Below, in pieces: positions 8,801-16,208 of a DNA stretch of 64,000 bases; position 1 is the first letter of the stretch; each line of letters begins with the position of its first letter. The notes beneath the pieces were generated by a model. The model saw only the letters and a program-made list of their open reading frames with translations, did no database searches and had not been told where the DNA came from. Both the position numbers and the translations under genes were made by a program. The stretch comes from Chlorogloeopsis fritschii (GTDB lineage Bacteria > Cyanobacteriota > Cyanobacteriia > Cyanobacteriales > Nostocaceae): NCBI RefSeq assembly GCF_043099315.1, contig NZ_CP170746.1; one strand, written 5' to 3'.

Positions 8801-10889
8801 TAATATCAAACGTCATTCCTAATATTTGCTGAATCTCGCCTTGTTCATCCAATAAAGGTACGTACTTGACAATAAATGTGGAGGGCTTCTGTTCAGGCAA
8901 CTTAATCGTACACTCTCCGATTTGCAGTGTTTTTGTAGAGATAGTTTTTTGCAGAATCGGCAAATAAGGTGCAGTTACTTCCGGTGGGAACAAATCGTCG
9001 TCTCGATAACCGATGAAGTGATCAAGTGTCCATCCTGTTAGTTCTCGCGCTTTTTCGTTGACGTACAAAAAGCGGCGATCGCGATCGTAAATGACAAACA
9101 CATCAGGGGCATGATTTACAGCCAATCGGAACCGTTCCTCGCTTTGGCGCAGGGCTGCTGTTTTTTCAGCAACCCGGCATTTTAGTTCCTGTTCGTAGTC
9201 TGTCCATAGTTTTTCTGCTTGGCGTCGTTGCGTAATATCTCGGAAGGCATTAATAGCATAGATGACATTGCTATCATCATCAAATACTGGAATCGTATGT
9301 ACCTCTAAGGGTATCCGCCTGCCATTTACCTCAATTTCCATGTCATCAATCAACGCGGTTTCTCCCCGCAGCCCTCGTGTAGCTGGTAACTGCTCTGTGG
9401 GGTAAAGTTGGTCGGTTCCTGCCACGTAGATCTGATAAACTTCAGAGTGTTGAGCAAACGATATGTCAGATACTAGTCCACGTCCCAAAATTTCTTCACC
9501 GACTTTGTTGATCAAAACCGGATTTTCTTTGGCATCAAAAACGCTAATTCCAATTGGGACATTACTCAAAAGGGTTGCAAATTTTTGTTCGCTGGCTTTT
9601 AGCGCTCGAAACGAACTATCTAGTTGATTTGCCATTACTTGGAAACCTTGGGCTAGTTGGGCAACCTCACCAATGCCACCTGTTGCGATTGGATAATTCA
9701 ATTGTCCTTTAGTAATAGCTTGGGCTGCTTTTTTTAAGCGACGAATTGGGCGAGCAATCCAACAAGCTGTGAGAATTCCCGTCCCAATTGCTAATAGTAG
9801 TGTAAACCCTGACAATAACATCATCCGCTGGGTGTTGCCATCAAGGTCTGCTATCAAATCAGACTCTGGCAATACTGTTACAATTAACCAATCAAGACCA
9901 AACCGATCTGTGAAGGGGTTGACTTGTAGAAATAATCTTTTACCTTTGACTTCAAACTGAAGTTGCTCTGGTGTTTTAATCTTGGTTAAGTCACCAAAGT
10001 AAGAAACCAAATGTTGGGCTGTAAAACGAATCAGTGGTTCTTGACTTTCAGTTGCCTTGAGTCGTATGGTTTGTCTTTGATTGCTACTGATAAAGAATGG
10101 TTTTTCAGAGGTTGAAGAAGCTACAATCAGCCCAGAGCGTTCTAAGATCAGAACTTTTCCTTGCGTGCCAATTTTCAGATTACTGAGGAATTGATTAATA
10201 TTTGCCAGTGTTAAATCAGTTGATAAAACACCTTGGAGCCGATTTAGTTGATCGTAGAGAGGATAGCTAGCGGCAATCCCTAAACCCGTAGAAGCAGGAA
10301 TGTAGACATAAATCGGAGTCCATATCGGTTTGCTTGCTTTGGCAGCTGCTTGATAAAAGGGTCGCTTAGTAGCATCATAATTTTGTTGATGAACAAATTG
10401 CTGTGTGCGCTTGCCTTGATTATCTACACCATATACATGAAGAGTGCCTCGGACAAAATTTTCTGTGAATGCAACTGACAAACCGCGTTCATCATTGCCG
10501 GCAGAAATGTATCCGCCTTGGGGGTTGCTAAAATGAATCCTGCTGACAGAATTAAAGGCTTGGATTTGTTGTAAAAAATGGCTTTCTAAACTATTGGGAT
10601 CGTTGATATCTATCTGATTCAAGTCGGTGGCGTTAGCGTTGAGGCGATTAATGAGTTGGGGAGTTTCTAAATAATCACTTAGATAGTGCTGTACGCGATC
10701 GCCCACTTCTTTCATTACCTGGTTTGCGACTTTGTGCGTTGAGCGCTGCCAAGCTTCATAGCAAAGATAGCCAATTACTCCAACAGTCGCCAGAAGTTGC
10801 AAGACAAAGGGAACCACTAGCAGTAGCCACAGCGGAATTTTGGCAAAATATTTTTGCAGGCGTTGAGACGAATTTGCCGAGTCGATCAT
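5817..10889 (-). CDS. Large membrane sensor histidine kinase, dCache-HAMP-PAS-GAF-HisKA-HATPase
   Basis: A 1690-residue sensor kinase. Order as read: TM1 (18-45), periplasmic Cache-like domain (50-345), TM2 (about 355-380), HAMP (376-430), four PAS domains (about 435-560, 585-705, 712-830, 840-955), two GAF domains (960-1135, 1140-1290), a fifth PAS (1310-1430), HisKA with the phosphorylated His in IVSHELRTPL (about 1445), and a HATPase domain ending at the C-terminus with DQGRGIP and GGTGLGLAI. Between the N box and the G1 box lies a Gly/Asp/Arg-rich insertion (about 1577-1605), encoded by a heptamer repeat at 6102-6150. The ATG overlaps the stop of the regulator upstream by four bases, so the two are translationally coupled. 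It probably senses an extracellular small ligand through the Cache domain; the ligand is unknown. Confidence 0.93.
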   Translation of the reverse strand: MIDSANSSQRLQKYFAKIPLWLLLVVPFVLQLLATVGVIGYLCYEAWQRSTHKVANQVMKEVGDRVQHYLSDYLETPQLINRLNANATDLNQIDINDPNSLESHFLQQIQAFNSVSRIHFSNPQGGYISAGNDERGLSVAFTENFVRGTLHVYGVDNQGKRTQQFVHQQNYDATKRPFYQAAAKASKPIWTPIYVYIPASTGLGIAASYPLYDQLNRLQGVLSTDLTLANINQFLSNLKIGTQGKVLILERSGLIVASSTSEKPFFISSNQRQTIRLKATESQEPLIRFTAQHLVSYFGDLTKIKTPEQLQFEVKGKRLFLQVNPFTDRFGLDWLIVTVLPESDLIADLDGNTQRMMLLSGFTLLLAIGTGILTACWIARPIRRLKKAAQAITKGQLNYPIATGGIGEVAQLAQGFQVMANQLDSSFRALKASEQKFATLLSNVPIGISVFDAKENPVLINKVGEEILGRGLVSDISFAQHSEVYQIYVAGTDQLYPTEQLPATRGLRGETALIDDMEIEVNGRRIPLEVHTIPVFDDDSNVIYAINAFRDITQRRQAEKLWTDYEQELKCRVAEKTAALRQSEERFRLAVNHAPDVFVIYDRDRRFLYVNEKARELTGWTLDHFIGYRDDDLFPPEVTAPYLPILQKTISTKTLQIGECTIKLPEQKPSTFIVKYVPLLDEQGEIQQILGMTFDISDRKQIEEILRQSEARLTMAQRVAQVGSWEFDLNSQKMTWSEETFYHWGFDSTPEEPSYTELLKRVHPEDREILNYFFEQAIAQGIPYVLDLRIVRPDGSIRYLDYRGEPLFNAQGQVIKLIGTSVDISDRKWTEEALRQSEALNRAIVNALPDLIIRMHRDGTYLDVKPTTAFLTSASPLVVGLNVQAVLSPQVAQRRIAAIENALQTGEIQVYEFPFVIQGQSLWQEVRVMPLDVDEVLVVIRDLTERKKAEEAVRLQAKREQLLRGITQRIRQSLDLEQILATTVNEVLQTLQSDRALIFRLHGNGTGQVIQEAVRPEYPVTEQMLFPDECFPQECYEYYCQGQPRIVSDVFAEDFSSCLVEFMQKIGVKSKIVAPIVQTTENSSTKVWGLLIVHACSQHRQWQQSEADFLQQISNQLAIAIQQSQLYQQTRQQAQREQTLNRVVQAIRNSLDLDTIFATTVSEVGLLLQVMRVNIMQYLPERGIWVSAADYVQDPSLGNTVGFEIPDTSNPIATKIKQFEIVQIINDVASEEEIAQTYQGACLIVPLKVEQQIWGSLTLVKDPPSAWQQFEVDLTIAVADQLAIAIQQANFYNQLQIELTEHCQTEEALRRSEEQFRKAFDNAPIGMALVSLKGQFLKVNNSLCEILGYNGEELLALTFADITHPDDLEPDLESRRQILAGEIRVYQAEKRYLHSSGNTIHVLLKISLVRDQQRQPLYFIAQIQDISDRYKINRMKDEFVSIVSHELRTPLTAIRGSLGILETGVLDHDPEQIKELLQIALNNSDRLMRLVNDILDLERLESGKVKLVMEACEVANLVKQATESVQAIADEANITLSVKFSNIQIWVAPDAIVQTLINLLSNAIKFSPAGSTVWLSAEEGIGDREQVTGDRGQGIGDKEKIFDNFSASSRSPCILFTVRDQGRGIPSDKLETIFERFQQVDVSDSRSKGGTGLGLAICKSIVKQHGGKIWVESRVGEGSTFYFTLPITRK
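6102..6150. repeat. Heptamer STRR inside the ATPase domain of a kinase gene
   Basis: Seven consecutive 7-base units of type ccctatc/ccctgtc, with single-base variants, lie inside the kinase gene and are translated as a GDRxQ-type low-complexity loop. The reading frame stays open through the array. Confidence 0.85.
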
Positions 10890-13309
10890 GATGGATACAA
10901 GCAGTAAGTATTGCCTCCTCTTGCTTTGGCAGCATACAGTGCTTGAGTAGCGATCGCAATTGCATTTTGGAGAGATTTTTCTGTTGTGGGAACAGTACTA
11001 GTGATACCCAGACTCAAAGAGATCTGGCGAGTTTTGTCTGATGAATTTTGGGAAATTTGTAGATTAGCGATTTTAAACTGAATTTGCTCTACAACCTGCA
11101 ATGCTGCATTGGGGTTGGAATTTGGCAAAACGACGGCAAATTTATCTTCTCCATATCGAGCTAATAGATCGCTAGTGGGGTTAATGCATTCTCTGATTGC
11201 GTTAGCAATTTGTTGCAAACAAAAATTTCCTGCCTGATAACCATGACTATCGTTATAGAAGGTGAAATTATCTACATCACATATAATCAGGGAAAGAGGG
11301 GCTTGCTCGCCACTCAGATGTTGCCACACCTGGGCAAGAAATTCATGAAAATATTGCCCAGAAGCAACCTTGGTAAGCCCATCCTTGTTTATCTCACTCT
11401 GCCATGCTTGAGATTCTTCTGGCAGTATTTTTAGTTGTTGTTGCTGTGAGCGTGAATTGCCTCCACCAAAACTGCGCGATCGCTCAATTCGATTGATGAC
11501 GCGACTAACTAAGTCTGAACCAACGATCGGCTTGCAAAGAAAATCATCTGCTCCTGCTGCCAATGCTTGTTGAATAGAATCTATATCGGTGTGAGCAGTC
11601 ACAACTACAATCGGTAAATCTGCGTAAGCTGAATCTTGCCGCACCACACGACACAAGTCAATTCCGTCGAAAGTTGGCATCTTCAAATCTAACAGCAACA
11701 CATCTGGTTCTGTAAATTTTAGGATATGCCAAAACATTTCTGGATGAGGAACAGTCGTCACTTGCAGTCCGCAAGGTTGTAGCAGAGAGGTGAGTGTTTT
11801 CAGCATGACTGGATCATCGTCAACAACCATCACCTTGGCATCGGCAACTATATTACGTGACAAAACTGTAGCTATTGTTTCCAATAACTCTTGTGCTGTT
11901 ACTGGTTTGAGGAGATAACGGACATTCCGAAAGCGGGCAATTGCAACTCTTTCATCTAAACGATCCTGTTTCGCCAGGATAAGTACTGGTATCGCGGGAA
12001 ACTGCACCTTCAAATTTTGAACTAGAGACAGTTCGTTTGCTTGCATTGAAGTCCCATAAAGACTCAATACAATTACACTTGGAGCCTCTGTTACATTCCA
12101 ATGGCAATCAATTACTCTACTGGGAGCAACTTCCAGTCGAAATCCTCGCTTTGTTGCTGCTTGTTGCAATGCTTCTGTAAATGAACTATCATCATCAATC
12201 ACCACAACCAATGGTGTGGAGGCAGTTTGTGGAGTTGTAATCGTTGAAGGAGTTGGTTGTTTGGCAATTTCTTGCTTGAGTTCTTCTAAGAGTTGGCAGA
12301 ACTTTGTATAAAGCTCCTCTTTTGGAAGCAATCTCTCCACAAACAAATGTTCGAGCGATCGCGCCAATTCCGAACCCCTAATATATCCAAATGTTCCTAA
12401 TCCACCTGCTAGTCGATGTGCTTCCTCTGTGACTCGTTCTATTTCGGAAGAGTCGAGATGATTTAGTTGCAGTAATGACTTAGCTCTATCTAAAACCTCA
12501 AGCCGTTTTTCTAAGGAAGCTTGAAAATCTTGGAGTGCTTCATCAAATAGAACTATCCCTTCTTGTTTAAGGTAACTTTCCTGTTGCTTTGTCCAATCTA
12601 GTTGTTCTTCGTTGTGTTTTTTGTCTGTTTGTGGTGGAACTCTCAACCGATATCCCAATCGGTACACCGTCTCAATCACATCCTCCGTGATGCCTGCCGA
12701 TTTCAGCCTGCGTCGCAAATCTTTAATCAAATTAGTCACCGCAGCATCTGTAGGTGATTCATCAATCGACCACAGGTGATCGATAATGGCACTGCGGCTG
12801 AAAATGCGTTGAGGATGGCGTAAAAACAGCTCTAGTAAACTATATTCCTTCGGACTCAGGGTAATGATCTGTTGCTGATAAGTTACCTGAATCAAGCCTG
12901 GATCGAGACACAACGCCCCCCATTTCAAAACAGGAGATGAAACAGCACTTCCCTGACGGCGCAACAAAGCACGAATTCTTGCGATCAACTGAGAAGGCTC
13001 ACAAGGCTTTGTCACATAAACGTCTGCTCCAGCATCAAGCCCAGTCACAATATCTTCATCTGAGTCTTTTGCTGTCAGCATCAATATTGGAGTCTGACAC
13101 CCCTGACGGCGTAAATGACGGCATAAGCTCAGTCCATCTATTTTAGGAACCATAAGGTCTAGTAAGATGGCACCATACTCTCCCTGAGTAGCCAACTCCA
13201 ACCCCAACTGTCCGTCTGCTGCAGTATCTACAGTATAACGATAGGCAGTCAAAGCATTTGAGAGAAATTGAGCTATGGACGGATCATCTTCAATTAATAA
13301 TATCTTCAT
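10886..13309 (-). CDS. Multidomain regulator: REC-winged helix-Hpt-REC-REC-GGDEF
   Basis: An 807-residue regulator. Order: receiver 1 (1-118, LLDLMVPKIDG), OmpR-type winged helix (127-222, LSPKEYSLLELFLRHP), Hpt (265-345, phosphorylatable His in EEAHRLAGGLGTFG near 296), receiver 2 (370-473), receiver 3 (493-606, LLLDLKMPTFDG), GGDEF-type domain (646-806). Receiver 2 has Ser in place of the phosphoacceptor (VIVLSLYG), and the GGDEF signature reads GEDKF without an RxxD inhibitory site, so cyclase activity is doubtful. I take the ATG at 13309 (MKILLIEDD), the normal start of such receivers; an ATG at 13366 would add 19 residues. The stop overlaps the kinase start by four bases. It probably combines DNA binding and relay functions for the adjoining kinase. 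Confidence 0.9.
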   Translation of the reverse strand: MKILLIEDDPSIAQFLSNALTAYRYTVDTAADGQLGLELATQGEYGAILLDLMVPKIDGLSLCRHLRRQGCQTPILMLTAKDSDEDIVTGLDAGADVYVTKPCEPSQLIARIRALLRRQGSAVSSPVLKWGALCLDPGLIQVTYQQQIITLSPKEYSLLELFLRHPQRIFSRSAIIDHLWSIDESPTDAAVTNLIKDLRRRLKSAGITEDVIETVYRLGYRLRVPPQTDKKHNEEQLDWTKQQESYLKQEGIVLFDEALQDFQASLEKRLEVLDRAKSLLQLNHLDSSEIERVTEEAHRLAGGLGTFGYIRGSELARSLEHLFVERLLPKEELYTKFCQLLEELKQEIAKQPTPSTITTPQTASTPLVVVIDDDSSFTEALQQAATKRGFRLEVAPSRVIDCHWNVTEAPSVIVLSLYGTSMQANELSLVQNLKVQFPAIPVLILAKQDRLDERVAIARFRNVRYLLKPVTAQELLETIATVLSRNIVADAKVMVVDDDPVMLKTLTSLLQPCGLQVTTVPHPEMFWHILKFTEPDVLLLDLKMPTFDGIDLCRVVRQDSAYADLPIVVVTAHTDIDSIQQALAAGADDFLCKPIVGSDLVSRVINRIERSRSFGGGNSRSQQQQLKILPEESQAWQSEINKDGLTKVASGQYFHEFLAQVWQHLSGEQAPLSLIICDVDNFTFYNDSHGYQAGNFCLQQIANAIRECINPTSDLLARYGEDKFAVVLPNSNPNAALQVVEQIQFKIANLQISQNSSDKTRQISLSLGITSTVPTTEKSLQNAIAIATQALYAAKARGGNTYCLYPS

Positions 13310-13366
13310 GAAGGAATGACCTTCACTCAAGTGAACTCCTAGTAATGGTAATGTCCAAGATTTCAA

Positions 13367-13678
13367 GAAATCTGGATTGAAGTCAATAATAGTTTTTTTG
13401 GGAATTACATCATCTTATATTCTTATCTACCTGTAACAGTATTTTTTAATCATCCCTGAGATAGATTTATACTTATGATTTCATAACAATTTTATTTGAT
13501 TTACTATTATAATCTGTCGTTATACCTCTTGTTATATGGGGTAAAAGTGTGTAATTGGGACAGGGGGAAAAGAAGTTGAGGGAGGTGAGGAAGTAATAAG
13601 AGTAATGCTTCCTCATCTTCCCTATCTCCCTCATCTCTTCCTCATGTTCCTCTCACAATCTCCATTCGCCTGTCCCCT
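13367..13678. other. Spacer upstream of the regulator operon
   Basis: About 310 AT-rich bases with heptamer-like strings (ccctatctccctcatctcttcctc) at about 13618-13680. No gene was seen. The operon promoter for 13309-5438 should lie here, but no box is clear enough to mark. Confidence 0.5.
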
Positions 13679-13855
13679 TTAATAGTCTTTCTTCTTTGGG
13701 GGTTCTCCTTCAAATGGTTGTACTCCTGTTTCTGGATAGTTGTCATCTCGAGGACTAAAAATTCTCACGGCTGCGCTAGAGACATAACGAATTATTTTCT
13801 GAGGAAATTCTAAAATTGCCTGCAAAATTCCATTTTGTTTTGTATTATTAGTCAT
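13679..13855 (-). CDS. Small conserved-looking protein, 58 residues
   Basis: A short gene. It begins with ATG at 13853-13855, preceded by a good GGAGA ribosome site, and ends with TAA at 13679-13681. The protein begins MTNNTKQNGILQAILEFP, has an amphipathic stretch to about residue 30, and then RIFSPRDDNYPETGVQPFEG followed by a Lys-rich end. The motif IFSPxxDNYPxTGVQPFEG is one I associate from memory with short cyanobacterial proteins of unknown function. It lies 33 bases after the GerMN gene's stop in transcription order, so cotranscription is possible. No function is proposed. Confidence 0.7.
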   Translation of the reverse strand: MTNNTKQNGILQAILEFPQKIIRYVSSAAVRIFSPRDDNYPETGVQPFEGEPPKKKDY

Positions 13856-13888
13856 ACAATTTTCTCCTGATTTTTTGTACTTGAAACT

Positions 13889-14713
13889 TTATGCTTGAAT
13901 GGCAAAATCTTGAGTAAACTGCTTTCGTGTGAGAGGTTCTGTCAGCATTATTCCTTCTCCACCCAGAGGATTCTCCTCATTTAGGAGTTGCCCTTCCACA
14001 GAAAGATATACTTTAGCTTCAGGCTCAATACTAGTGGCGGTATAGAGTACTTGTGCCACTCTACCAATCATGGAAGTACTGCCCCCTCCTTGAGTAAACT
14101 CTCTTGAGAGGTTCACATAAATTCCTGTTTCAGTAACTTGCAAATTAAGTAATCGAGTACCAGCAGGAATTGTAGTAGTCAAGTCGGAAGTTTTAGAACT
14201 GGTTAAAAGCTGATCGAGTGCAGCTTTGAGAGCAACTTCTTGTGAATCTTCTGGTTTAACAGCAACTTCGTGCGGTACTAAACGAATGTGCTCACCTGTA
14301 GCTTGCAACCAATAAGTTTGCGGTTGCAGTTGTGTTAATGGCTGATTGATTTTTGGTGTTGATGTCGCTATTGGTTTAGGAATGAAAGTTGGTTGTACCT
14401 TTGCAATTGGCTTTTGTGGTGGGTAAGGAATGACAGTTGGTTGTACCTTTGCAATTGGCTTTTGTGGTGGGTAAGGAATGACAGTTGGTTGTACCTTTGC
14501 AATTGGTTTTTGTGGTGGGTAAGGAATAACAGTTGGTTGTACCTTTGCAATTGGAGACTTTTCTACTCGTGAAGGGATAGGTGTTTTATTTACAGACTTA
14601 GGTGTTGTAGTTTGCCATGCCCACCATGCACCCCCTCCTACGGCAGCTAGCAGGAGTAGTGTAAAACCAACGATAGCCTCTTGATGAATTAAATGAATAT
14701 GTTGGGTTTTCAT
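13889..14713 (-). CDS. GerMN-domain membrane-anchored protein with tandem repeats
   Basis: A 274-residue protein. One transmembrane segment lies near the N-terminus (about residues 14-32, VGFTLLLLAAVGGGAWWAW), followed by a Pro-rich extracytoplasmic linker made of a 16-residue repeat (KVQPTVIPYPPQKPIA, three full copies and a partial one, about residues 52-112). A C-terminal GerMN domain (about 135-260) is recognised from ALKAALDQLL, IPAGTRLLNL, GIYVNLSREF and AQVLYTATS. GerMN domains occur in spore-germination protein GerM and in many cyanobacterial envelope proteins; their exact role is unknown. It lies between the small protein at 13679 and the heat-shock gene on the same strand. Confidence 0.85.
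   Translation of the reverse strand: MKTQHIHLIHQEAIVGFTLLLLAAVGGGAWWAWQTTTPKSVNKTPIPSRVEKSPIAKVQPTVIPYPPQKPIAKVQPTVIPYPPQKPIAKVQPTVIPYPPQKPIAKVQPTFIPKPIATSTPKINQPLTQLQPQTYWLQATGEHIRLVPHEVAVKPEDSQEVALKAALDQLLTSSKTSDLTTTIPAGTRLLNLQVTETGIYVNLSREFTQGGGSTSMIGRVAQVLYTATSIEPEAKVYLSVEGQLLNEENPLGGEGIMLTEPLTRKQFTQDFAIQA
14380..14555. repeat. 48-base tandem repeat in the GerMN gene
   Basis: Units start at 14380, 14428, 14476 and 14524 (the last partial), each about 48 bases and nearly identical. They encode a 16-residue Pro-rich repeat. The length is a multiple of three, so copy number can vary without breaking the frame. Confidence 0.9.
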
Positions 14714-14799
14714 AGCTATCTCCTGCTGATTAATAAACTTGAAAATTTTTCCAGAAATATCTATCTTTTTTCTGACAAGTTGCTGGTTAATAAAGACTT

Positions 14800-15480
14800 T
14801 TAAGTGGTGACATTTGGTGTGTTGACTTCAGCCGCTACACGAGTGTGCATCGTGTCTTGCAAGTGTTGTTCGTGCTGACGTTGTTCAACCAAAGATTCTC
14901 TCGCTTCTTCTTTAATGCTATTGCTAGTTTGTTTTTCTAATTCTTCTAATGTGCGAGCGTGCATTGTTTTTTGTAGGTGTTCTTCGTGTTGACGTTCTTT
15001 AGTCATTGCTTGCCGCGCTGCTTGTTCGCTACTGAAATCGAGTTTCACCACATTGCGTTTTGCTGCCTCGACTTTAGGAAGCGTAAGTGTGAGAACACCA
15101 TTCTTAAATTCAGCTTTAACGCGCTCGTTTTGTATTGGTACAGGCAAAGGTACTATTCTTTGGAACTGTCCATAGCGAAATTCAGAGCGAATGAAGCTTT
15201 TGTCTTGTTCGCGCTTTTCTTGTTGGTATTCTCCAGTAATTAAAACTGCATCTGTGCTAACTTCTACATTTAGATCTTTAGCCTCAATACCTGGAATTTC
15301 AGCTTTAAGGATCATGTCTGTGTCTGTTTCTTTGAGTTCAATTGCCGGAGTCCAAGCTATATTTACTTTTGGCAATAAGTCTCCAGGGCGATCGCCATGC
15401 ATCCACTCATCAAACAAATGATTCATTTGTTGTCGTAGAGTATGAAGTTCTCTTAAAGGTTGCCAATGAATTAAAGACAT
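14800..15480 (-). CDS. Small heat-shock protein (Hsp20 family) with extended C-terminus
   Basis: A cytoplasmic ATP-independent chaperone of 226 residues from the ATG at 15480 (MSLIHWQPLRELHTLRQQMNHLF), which has a purine-rich ribosome site close by; an ATG at 15543 would add 21 atypical residues. The alpha-crystallin domain spans about residues 40-145 (VNIAWTPAIELKETD, ELKAEIPGIEAKDLNV, FKNGVLTLTLPK). Typical cyanobacterial HspA proteins are near 145-155 residues. Here about 70 extra residues hold two copies of a charged motif (RQHEEHLQKTMHAR and RQHEQHLQDTMHTR, 46 residues apart). No CIRCE element is visible upstream. The extension may alter assembly; that is inference. Confidence 0.93.
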   Translation of the reverse strand: MSLIHWQPLRELHTLRQQMNHLFDEWMHGDRPGDLLPKVNIAWTPAIELKETDTDMILKAEIPGIEAKDLNVEVSTDAVLITGEYQQEKREQDKSFIRSEFRYGQFQRIVPLPVPIQNERVKAEFKNGVLTLTLPKVEAAKRNVVKLDFSSEQAARQAMTKERQHEEHLQKTMHARTLEELEKQTSNSIKEEARESLVEQRQHEQHLQDTMHTRVAAEVNTPNVTT

Positions 15481-15941
15481 ACCCTTTTCCTTTGTACGCT
15501 TTATAAAACTTCGATTTTGAGCCAGTAAAGTAACAGGGATCAACCTCTGTGAATTCCGGCTCTATCTTTAAGTTAAAAAAAGAGTTTGAGGAACTTGTGA
15601 AGATAAAAGGGAACAGGGAACAGGGAATTTCTCATTTTCTCGTTTCTCTTCTCGTTACCATGCTCTGCATGGTAATGAAAACTGGGAGGCTCCGCCTCCT
15701 AATTCTATTACAGCGTATTTCAAGGAGCGTGAGGTACAAAACTTTAGTCTCAAAGTCATATATAATGCCTGTTTTACTTCTGACTTCTGGCTTCTGACTT
15801 CTGACTTACCCTACACCCTGGCTTGATTGAAAACTTTTGTGTTTAATAAAATTAGCTTACTGTCTATCTGTGGGTAGATAGACATTGCATTACATCTGAC
15901 CAAAATTGGTAGATATAAAGCTCTTTATACCTGTTGTTGCA
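15481..15941. other. Divergent promoter region with dispersed repeats
   Basis: This 461-base region separates the minus-strand heat-shock gene from the plus-strand Xre/kinase pair. It holds a copy of the cgttaccatg...catggtaatg inverted repeat (about 15653-15677), the piece gggaggctccgcctcc, and heptamer-like strings. No gene is supported. Confidence 0.5.
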
Positions 15942-16208
15942 ATGACTCTGAAGGAAAAACGGCTGAGTCCAGAACAACCGCTGATCGGCAAGCTGGTTCG
16001 AGAATTGCGGCAAGCGATGAACTTATCTCAGGAAAAGTTTGCCCAGGAGTTGGGGATGACTTTCCCTACAATTAATCGCTGGGAGAATGGACACGCCACA
16101 CCTTCTCCTCTAGCGCTGAAGCAAATTGATATTTTGCTACGACAGTTAGGCGATCGCGGTGAGGCATTGCGAATAAAATATTTTCCAGAAGGTACAGCAA
16201 AATTATGA
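15942..16208 (+). CDS. Xre/Cro-type helix-turn-helix protein
   Basis: An 88-residue DNA-binding protein with one HTH_3 domain (about residues 13-75): LVRELRQAMNLSQEKFAQELG, then PTINRWENGHATPSPLAL. I prefer the ATG at 15942 to an in-frame TTG at 15906. Its stop overlaps the ATG of the 1963-residue hybrid kinase by four bases, so the two are very probably cotranslated. This suggests that the regulator works with, or controls, the kinase gene. No receiver is attached, so any control by the kinase would be indirect. Confidence 0.9.
   Translation: MTLKEKRLSPEQPLIGKLVRELRQAMNLSQEKFAQELGMTFPTINRWENGHATPSPLALKQIDILLRQLGDRGEALRIKYFPEGTAKL

Noticed and set aside
14368..14550. A 60-codon minus-strand frame of repeating LQRYNQLSFLTHHKS
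   Set aside because: It is a shadow frame of the 48-base repeats inside the GerMN gene.
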